A stretch of 64,000 bases of DNA from assembly GCA_015075635.1 (NCBI GenBank), contig JABTUA010000002.1, positions 930,001 through 994,000 of the forward strand. Direction: 5' to 3'. The notes under the pieces were generated by a model. It was not told the DNA's origin and did no database searches. It was given only the letters and a program-made list of their open reading frames with translations. Both the position numbers and the translations under genes were made by a program. Of this stretch, positions 57,857 through 64,000 are shown piece after piece. Positions within the stretch are counted from its first letter, which is position 1. Each line of letters begins with the position of its first letter. This stretch comes from Polyangiaceae bacterium (lineage in GTDB: Bacteria; Myxococcota_A; Polyangia; Polyangiales; Polyangiaceae).

Positions 57857-57897
57857 ACGTTACGTCAAATTTGGGCGAGCGGAAGCTAACGTAACGT
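57857..57897 (-). promoter_or_regulatory. Candidate operator before the DUF362/polyferredoxin operon
   Basis: ACGTTACGT (57857-57865) and ACGTAACGT (57889-57897) form a perfect 9-bp inverted repeat with a 23-base AT-richer centre (CAAATTTGGG). It lies 28 bases upstream of the gene start, in an otherwise gene-free stretch (57830-58069), and looks like a repressor or activator site. Confidence 0.55.
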
Positions 57898-58069
57898 AAG
57901 GGCTTTCTTTTCCCGGCTTGTCCGAGACGGGCTCGGGGCACGAAATCCCCGACGGCCGCAGGACGAGAGCCCCGGGCGCGGAGCCCCGGGCCCAGACGCC
58001 GCAGAACCCCTGAACACAGCTCCACCGCTTGAACGGCGGGGCCCAGGGCGCTAGGGTCCGCGCCCCGCC

Positions 58070-58273
58070 ATGAAAGACGGCATCCATCCCGAGTACCACG
58101 TGATCTCCGTGACCTGCGCCTGCGGGAACACGTTCCAGACGCGTTCGACGGCCAAGGAGCTCGCCGTGGACGTGTGCGGCGCCTGCCACCCGTTCTACAC
58201 GGGCAAGCAGCGCCTGATGGACACGCAGGGCCGCGTCGATCGCTTCCGGAAGAAGTACGCCAAGACGGCGTAG
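58070..58273 (+). CDS. rpmE: Ribosomal protein bL31
   Basis: This 67-residue protein starts MKDGIHPEYHVISVTCACGN. The zinc-binding Cys pairs (TCACGN and DVCGACHPF) mark the C+ form used when zinc is plentiful. The end, RVDRFRKKYAKTA, is the usual basic tail. It sits on the large ribosomal subunit and bridges to the small one. The order rpmE, DUF1385, prfA is typical of related bacteria. Confidence 0.97.
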   Translation: MKDGIHPEYHVISVTCACGNTFQTRSTAKELAVDVCGACHPFYTGKQRLMDTQGRVDRFRKKYAKTA

Positions 58274-58369
58274 ATCCGACGAACGCGGCGAGCCCCGCTG
58301 CGCTCGCAGGGGCTCGGTCGCGCCCGCGTACTGTTCGCCTGGCGGGCCGACGCTATATTGCAGGTCAGC

Positions 58370-59476
58370 ATGAATCAGCCCCCGGTCGTCGGTCGCGACG
58401 GAGTCGCTCGTCCTTACATCGGCGGACAAGCGCTCATCGAAGGCGTGATGATGCGCTCGCCGCACTCGTACGCCGCCGTGCTGCGTCGCCGCGGCGGCGC
58501 CCTGATGGTGCGCGAGGAGGCCATGGCCGATCCGCGGGTCGGGGTGAAGGCCTGGCCGCTGGTGCGCGGCATCACCACGCTGGTGGAGGCCCTCAAGCTC
58601 GGCAGCCGCTGCCTGCGCTTCAGCGCAGAGATGTACGAGCAGGACATGGAGGCGGAGGAGAAGAAGGCGAAGGGTGGACCGAGCACCCTTGCCGCGCTGT
58701 CGCTCCCCATCATCGCGCTCGTGACCGGTGACGGCGAGCCGACGCCCACGGGCAAGGAGGGCGGCGCCTCGAAGTCCCTGTTCACGCTCCTGACCATCGT
58801 CTTCGCCATCGGCTTGTTCGTGGCCTTGCCGCAGGCGTTCGCCGAGGGCACCAGCCGGCTCTTCAGCCTGAACCTGGACGTGCGGGACCCGCGCTTCCAG
58901 GTGCTGACCGGCGCGGCGAAGCTGGTGATCGTGGTCGGCTACATGCTGGCCATCCGTCGCATGCCGGAGATCTACCGCGTGTTTCAGTATCACGGCGCCG
59001 AGCACAAGGCGATCCACGCCTACGAAGCCGGCGAGGATCTGGTGGTGGCGAACGCCCGCGCCAAGACCACGCTGCACCCGCGCTGCGGTACGACCTTCCT
59101 GGTGATGGTCGCGCTGGTCTCGATCCTGATCTTCAGCGCCATCGGGCCGCTCTTGCCGCAGCTCGGTCTCGGCAAGCTCGCGGACAACGTGCTCTTCTTC
59201 CTGATGAAGCTGCCGTTCTTGCCGGTCATCGCCGCCATCACTTTCGAGATCCAGCGGGCGCTCGCGCGCTGGGGCAAGGGCCCGCTCCAGCTGCTGCTCT
59301 ACCCGGGTTTCCTGGTGCAGAAGATCACCACCATCGAGCCGGACGACTCGCAGCTCGAGGTCGCGCTTGCGGCGCTGCGCAGCGCCCTCGTGCGCGAGCA
59401 GGGCAGCGTCAAGGCCGACGGCGACTCGACCTTCGACGGATACGACGCGCTGCGCGAGGCGCGCCCGGCAGCCTGA
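58370..59476 (+). CDS. DUF1385 (YqhQ-like) membrane protein
   Basis: ATG at 58370 is favoured over TTG 58358. Family landmarks are IGGQALIEGVMMRSPH at the N-terminus, FQYHGAEHKAIHAYEAGEDL in the middle and LHPRCGTTFLVMV, followed by membrane segments (LVSILIFSAIGPL, LPVIAAITFEIQRAL). It has about four membrane helices. The family is widely found between rpmE and prfA, but its function is not established. Its stop is one base before the prfA start. Confidence 0.88.
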   Translation: MNQPPVVGRDGVARPYIGGQALIEGVMMRSPHSYAAVLRRRGGALMVREEAMADPRVGVKAWPLVRGITTLVEALKLGSRCLRFSAEMYEQDMEAEEKKAKGGPSTLAALSLPIIALVTGDGEPTPTGKEGGASKSLFTLLTIVFAIGLFVALPQAFAEGTSRLFSLNLDVRDPRFQVLTGAAKLVIVVGYMLAIRRMPEIYRVFQYHGAEHKAIHAYEAGEDLVVANARAKTTLHPRCGTTFLVMVALVSILIFSAIGPLLPQLGLGKLADNVLFFLMKLPFLPVIAAITFEIQRALARWGKGPLQLLLYPGFLVQKITTIEPDDSQLEVALAALRSALVREQGSVKADGDSTFDGYDALREARPAA

Positions 59477-59477
59477 C

Positions 59478-60548
<1,071 letters not shown>

Positions 60549-60593
60549 AGCGGCGCAAAGTCAGGCACGACCGTGCGTCCGGGGTCTGCCCGT

Positions 60594-61769
60594 CTACTCC
60601 GGCGGCACGCTCGGGCGCTCGCTGCTCCAGAACGTCAGGCTCGCGCGCTTCCCGTCCTTGCTTGGTCCAGGGCTCTCGCGGGCGGAAAGGAACAGCTGCT
60701 CGGGACGTGTGCCGAGGCCGATCAGTGCGGCCTTCACTGCGCGCGCGCGCCGGAGCGCGACCTCCGGCGCTTCGCCCGCCGCGGCCCAGCCGCTCACCTC
60801 GATGCGCCCGCCGAAGTGCTGGAGACCGGACATCAGCGCGAGCGACTGTCGCGCATGCGGCGACAGCTCCGCGCGCCCTGTCTCGAAGTCAACCACCGGG
60901 CCACTCTCCCAGCACGGCTCGGACGGACAGCGCCAGGCCCCCTCACACATGCACGTCCCGCAGTCGGAGCGGCGAAGGCGAAAGCCGAGTGGAAACCAGC
61001 GCCCAGCGTGGAAGCAGCCCTGACCGCGACAGCTGATGCTGCTCGCGTCGCACACGCAGATTCGCCGCTCGTGAACGAACGGTCGTCCGAAAGCGTGCGC
61101 CCTGCCCGCGACCGTGCACGCAGTCGAGGAGAACGACGCATCAGGTGGGGCGGGCTCCGGGCTCCGGTCGCAGAGCGCGACATCCTCGAGCACGGGCCTC
61201 CCCTCCTCCATCCGCAGCACGCCGGCCGCCACGACGTTCCCCTCAGGCAGCGCGAAGCCGCAGCACTCCACCGAATCGTCGCCCCCACAGGCGAAGGCCC
61301 TTGACCCCGGAGGCGCTCGCAGCGCGACGGTGTGATCTGCCTGCACGAGCACGAGCCCGCCGCCGCGGGTGTTGCAGCAACCCCAACCGCAGCCGCGCTG
61401 GGTGATCGGAGTCGCCGCAGCGAGCCGCGCCTGAAGCACTGCTCTCCTCCCCTCGCCGGGCAACGGAGCGGCCAGCGCACGCTCCAGCGACTCCACCGCG
61501 GGGATGCTCCGGCACGGGGGGATCGCCGCTGCTCTCGGGCAGCCGAGGTCGGCCAGACACTGCTCGCCGTCCGTGCTTGGCCACGAGACGTCGCGCGCGA
61601 AGCTCGAGCTGTCGGCCCGTGCCCAGCCGGACGTGTCGACGGGTGGGGCGGCTTCGGGCGTGGGGGCCGTTGGGGGCGTGAACGAGGGCTGCTGCTCCGC
61701 CACCGGGTGGCGGGCGCTGCACGCGATCGCCAGAAGCGCGAGACCGACGCCGCGACCCTTCGCTGTCAC
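60594..61769 (-). CDS. OmpA-like lipoprotein with Cys-rich and VWC-like modules
   Basis: A GTG at 61769 opens GVGLALLAIACSARHP (lipobox AIAC). The first 220 residues include Cys-rich stretches (CGWGCCNTRGGG, VECCGFALPEG). Near residue 255 a VWC-like pattern appears (CFHAGRWFPLGFRLRR, SDCGTCMCEGAWRC). The C-terminal 110 residues (VVDFETGRAELSPHARQSLA, then RIEVSGWAAAGEAPEVALRR) are an OmpA/MotB peptidoglycan-binding domain. It would tether the outer membrane to the cell wall. It is in opposite orientation between the duplicated prfA ends, so it is part of inserted DNA. Confidence 0.8.
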   Translation of the reverse strand: MTAKGRGVGLALLAIACSARHPVAEQQPSFTPPTAPTPEAAPPVDTSGWARADSSSFARDVSWPSTDGEQCLADLGCPRAAAIPPCRSIPAVESLERALAAPLPGEGRRAVLQARLAAATPITQRGCGWGCCNTRGGGLVLVQADHTVALRAPPGSRAFACGGDDSVECCGFALPEGNVVAAGVLRMEEGRPVLEDVALCDRSPEPAPPDASFSSTACTVAGRAHAFGRPFVHERRICVCDASSISCRGQGCFHAGRWFPLGFRLRRSDCGTCMCEGAWRCPSEPCWESGPVVDFETGRAELSPHARQSLALMSGLQHFGGRIEVSGWAAAGEAPEVALRRARAVKAALIGLGTRPEQLFLSARESPGPSKDGKRASLTFWSSERPSVPPE

Positions 61770-61960
61770 GCGCCCAGTCTAGACCCCCGCGCCGCGCAGC
61801 GACACCTCACCCGCAAGGCCGCGCAAGCCCAAGAGCCTTTGGTCGCCGCGAGCACACGCCGAACGATCGGCCCGCGCGCTGCGCCGCACTCTGATCGCCG
61901 TCGCAGGGCCGGAGAACTGGGCACTCCGGTGGCGAGCGTTCCACAGCTTCGGAACGACGC

Positions 61961-62089
61961 GTCCCCCCCATGCGCGCAGCGCGCGCCATCGGCAGAGCGC
62001 GGCGGGCTTGGAACGACGTCAACCGGCGCGCGCTGCCGCATAAGGGGGGGACCGACGCCGCGTAGCGGCGGCGAGGGGGGGCAACAACA
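61961..62089. other. Two-hairpin element end H, copy 2
   Basis: GTCCCCCCC (61961-61969) pairs with GGGGGGGAC (62044-62052), and GCAGCGCGCGCC (61976-61987) with GGCGCGCGCTGC (62025-62036). CGCCGC-GTA-GCGGCG (62056-62070) follows, then GGGGGGGCAACAACA. The layout equals 14359-14434, with compensating base changes in the stems. Smaller hairpins (CCGGAG/CTCCGG, CGTTCC/GGAACG) precede it. Confidence 0.75.
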
Positions 62090-62190
62090 CAGCTGGAGCG
62101 CGTGATGGAGGGCGACCTCGGGGAGCTGACCGAGGCGCTGGTGGCGTGGTACCAGGCCGCGGAGCTGGAACGACAAGGCGGCGCGTGAGT
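62090..62190. repeat. Direct repeat: second copy of the prfA 3' end
   Basis: It encodes QLERVMEGDLGELTEALVAW in frame and ends ERQGGA plus TGA. The first 82 bp equal 60450-60531. Three adjacent codons (Glu, Arg, Gln) differ only at third positions, which indicates a separately evolved gene end rather than random decay. Confidence 0.9.
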
Positions 62191-62355
62191 CGTCGACCGC
62201 GCTCTTCAATCCCCCCGACTTGGGTTTCGTTGGCGGCGGCCAAGCTCGGCTGAGCTCAGGCGCGGCCCGAGTGAGCCGTCGTGGGTCGCCCGGACCCATG
62301 GTCGCGGTCCGGGTCGAGACGGGACCTCGACCCGGACCCACGCGGGAGCGCACCG

Positions 62356-63381
62356 TTACCCGCTGTGGCCACCGCTGCAGCCGCCGTCCTCCTCGTGACC
62401 GCCGCTGCTCCCCCCGTCCTCCTCGTGGCCGCCGCTGCAGCCGCCGTCCTCCTCGTGACCGCCGCTGCTCCCCCCGTCCTCCTCGTGGCCGCCGCTGCAG
62501 CCGCCGTCCTCCTCGTGACCGCCGCTGCTCCCCCCGTCCTCCTCGTGACCGCCGCTGCAGCCGCCGTCATCCTCGTGACCGCCGCTGCTCCCCCCGTCCT
62601 CCTCGTGGCCGCCGCTGCAGCCGCCGTCCTCCTCGTGACCGCCGCTGCTCCCCCCGTCCTCCTCGTGGCCGCCTTGCCCACAAGTCGCGGGGCCTCCGCC
62701 GGGATCCAGCACGTCGATTCCGGTCCCGGGGTCGAGGCAGTCGGGGGCAGGACCGCCCTGCAACACGTCGTCGCCACTGCCGCCGAAGATCTGGTCCGGA
62801 CCCGGGCCACCGGCGAGCAGATCGTTCCCGCTGCCTCCTTCGATCCGATCCCGGCCGCCACCGCCATCGATGCTGTCGTCCCCTCGTTCGCCCAGCAGGA
62901 CGTCAGGCCCGCATCCTCCGTAGATCCGGTCGTTACCGTTGCCGCCTTCGACGGTGTCCCCCGCTTCCTTGGCGCAGATCAGGTCGCCGCCGTTGCCCCC
63001 GACGATGTGGTCGCGGCCCGCCGAGCCCACGATCACGTCAGGCCCGCCGGTTCCGACGAGCTCGAAGCCACCGCAAGCATTCTTCTTCACGCTGGCGCCT
63101 TTCGGTACGAGCGCGGCCGGCATGCCTGCCCAAATCGTCGCAGGAATGCCCTGACACTGCGGGCGGACCCAGTCTTCGGTATCTGCGATGACGGCCGCGG
63201 GAGCGAGTGTCCCGCCCACTAGGCCGGGCTTCTCGCTGTCGGGCTGTCCCCCACACGCCGGGATGGCCGGCGAGAGGAGGGCTGAAACTGCCAGGCTCAC
63301 CCCCGCAAGCGTCGGAATCGACAGGATGGCGCGGAGAGGGTGCCGGTGACGTTCGATCGCGTGCGTCGCTTCGTTCGACAT
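62356..63381 (-). CDS. RTX-type calcium-binding exported protein with GGHEEDGG tandem repeats
   Basis: ATG at 63381. An N-terminal signal (LAGVSLAVSALLSPAIPACG) has a possible lipobox Cys. Residues about 105-215 contain nonapeptide RTX repeats (GGNGGDLIC, GGNGNDRIYGG, GGGGRDRIEGG, GGSGNDLLAGG) that bind calcium as a beta-roll. The end is ten copies of a 10-residue unit, GGHEEDGGSS/GGHEEDGGCS, alternating Ser and Cys. This acidic, His-rich tail may bind metal and could cross-link by disulfides. It stands alone. Confidence 0.8.
   Translation of the reverse strand: MSNEATHAIERHRHPLRAILSIPTLAGVSLAVSALLSPAIPACGGQPDSEKPGLVGGTLAPAAVIADTEDWVRPQCQGIPATIWAGMPAALVPKGASVKKNACGGFELVGTGGPDVIVGSAGRDHIVGGNGGDLICAKEAGDTVEGGNGNDRIYGGCGPDVLLGERGDDSIDGGGGRDRIEGGSGNDLLAGGPGPDQIFGGSGDDVLQGGPAPDCLDPGTGIDVLDPGGGPATCGQGGHEEDGGSSGGHEEDGGCSGGHEEDGGSSGGHEDDGGCSGGHEEDGGSSGGHEEDGGCSGGHEEDGGSSGGHEEDGGCSGGHEEDGGSSGGHEEDGGCSGGHSG
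62372..62671. repeat. Ten 30-bp tandem units in 60-bp dimers
   Basis: GCCGCTGCTCCCCCCGTCCT and GCCGCTGCAGCCGCCGTCCT versions alternate, each ending CCTCGTGRCC, giving a 60-bp higher-order period. They encode the GGHEEDGG tail. One unit carries GHEDD from a single change. The high identity suggests recent expansion. Confidence 0.85.
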
Positions 63382-63456
63382 TGTCGCTCACCTCCTCGGA
63401 GCCCCGGCCGAGATCTCGACCGGGGCTCGCTCGTCTGCGCGTCGCCGCGCTCGCTG

Positions 63457-64000
63457 TCACTTGTTCCCTTTGCCTCCGCCCTTGTTGGACTTGACGTAAA
63501 CGTCGAGCACCGTCGTGGTGGAGCCCACGAGCCTCGGCTCGTAGAGCACCGGATCCGTCCCGGTCTCTTCCTCGGTGACCGCTGCAGGTTCCGGCACCGC
63601 GTAGTAGGCGTGCAGGTCAGCCGGGTGGATGTTGTCGATCTGGGCGTTGCAGGCGACGGCGCCGCCGCCGTCGTCGATCGAGAACGCGAGCCGCCACCAG
63701 CCGGCCTTGTCGATGGGCACGCCGTTGATGACCTCCGGCATCTGACGCAGCATCCAGTTGTATCCGAAGATGACCTTGCCCGAGACGTTCACCTCGGCCG
63801 AATAGAAGCCTGGACCGTCGCCGGTCAAGCCGTCGTAGGTCCACAGGTCGATCGCCTGCACCCAGCTACCGTTGCAGGTCGCAGTGACCGGCACGTACTC
63901 ACCTTGACACTTGGTGATCGTGAGCCGCGGACAGACGCTGTAGATCGTCGCGTTGAACGCGCCGGTGGTACCGTCGGTGCCCCAGAGCTCGGTCTTCCCG
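63457..64000 (-). CDS. Partial gene of unknown function (start beyond window edge)
   Basis: The frame is open from base 64000 on the minus strand (KTELWGTDGTTGAFNATIYS, then VCPRLTITKCQGEYVP) to the stop at 63457, so the start lies outside. The visible 180 residues are beta-rich, with motifs such as VQAIDLWTYDGLTGDGPGFY and VIFGYNWMLRQMPEVINGVP. The end is KSNKGGGKGNK. No family is recognised. It is probably an exported or surface protein; the GTG at 63894 inside it is not the likely start. It lies 75 bp downstream of the RTX gene's start region, on the same strand. Confidence 0.65.
   Translation of the reverse strand, partial: GKTELWGTDGTTGAFNATIYSVCPRLTITKCQGEYVPVTATCNGSWVQAIDLWTYDGLTGDGPGFYSAEVNVSGKVIFGYNWMLRQMPEVINGVPIDKAGWWRLAFSIDDGGGAVACNAQIDNIHPADLHAYYAVPEPAAVTEEETGTDPVLYEPRLVGSTTTVLDVYVKSNKGGGKGNK

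Noticed and set aside
62372..62671. CRISPR-like array at the RTX gene end
   Set aside because: The 30-bp units are contiguous and in frame with the protein; there are no unique spacers.

Overview
The window is high-GC DNA with the look of a myxobacterium, probably Polyangiales or Sorangium-like. The signs are Ser/Thr kinases paired with TPR proteins, many lipoproteins with Gly/Ser or Ala/Pro linkers and Cys-rich domains, a MYXO-CTERM-like tail, DUF362/polyferredoxin genes, and many GTG/TTG starts with 1-8 bp gene overlaps. Genus cannot be fixed from sequence alone.

Layout. 1-3.1 kb: the 3' part of a receptor Ser/Thr kinase, its TPR partner and a kelch-type lipoprotein. 3.1-24.7 kb is a rearranged accessory zone. 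It holds a three-gene operon (acyl-CoA-dehydrogenase-like flavoprotein, cytosolic PhnD-like protein, TusA-ferritin fusion), IS91 and IS66 elements, and two copies of a 23S-IVP-type four-helix-bundle gene set in a recurring composite repeat. It also holds a frameshifted ArsA/GET3 ATPase, a putative phase-variable operon of secreted Cys-rich proteins, a secreted metalloprotease, a recombinase relic, a PRPP-synthetase-like gene and a glycosidase-like lipoprotein. 24.7-30.9 kb is bracketed by a 130-bp direct repeat and carries a damaged response regulator-EAL gene and a dual hybrid histidine kinase.

30.9-57.8 kb is a gene-dense envelope, signalling and redox region. It contains an ApbE/heme-membrane-protein/CDF operon, a response regulator, an acyltransferase, a TonB-domain/TonB-dependent-receptor fusion followed by a lipoprotein, a carotenoid-desaturase-like oxidoreductase, a TetR regulator, a second kinase-TPR pair, a SpoIID/somatomedin-B protein, a gluzincin-like peptidase and a polyferredoxin with a Tat-exported DUF362 protein. 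57.8-64 kb holds the housekeeping set rpmE, DUF1385 and prfA. After prfA come an inserted OmpA-like lipoprotein gene bounded by a duplicated prfA 3' end, an RTX-type protein and a gene cut by the window edge.

The most unusual features are: (i) a 14-copy 7-bp repeat between a strong ribosome-binding site and a signal peptide, out of frame in this assembly but in frame with 13 or 16 copies, heading an overlapping operon; (ii) a structure-conserved, sequence-variable hairpin array that ends at the same GCARCAACA boundary just before duplicated 3' ends of two unrelated genes, ArsA and prfA; (iii) the IVP composite element, found as two full and two partial copies and next to IS91 remains. All functional links are inferences from sequence and gene order.
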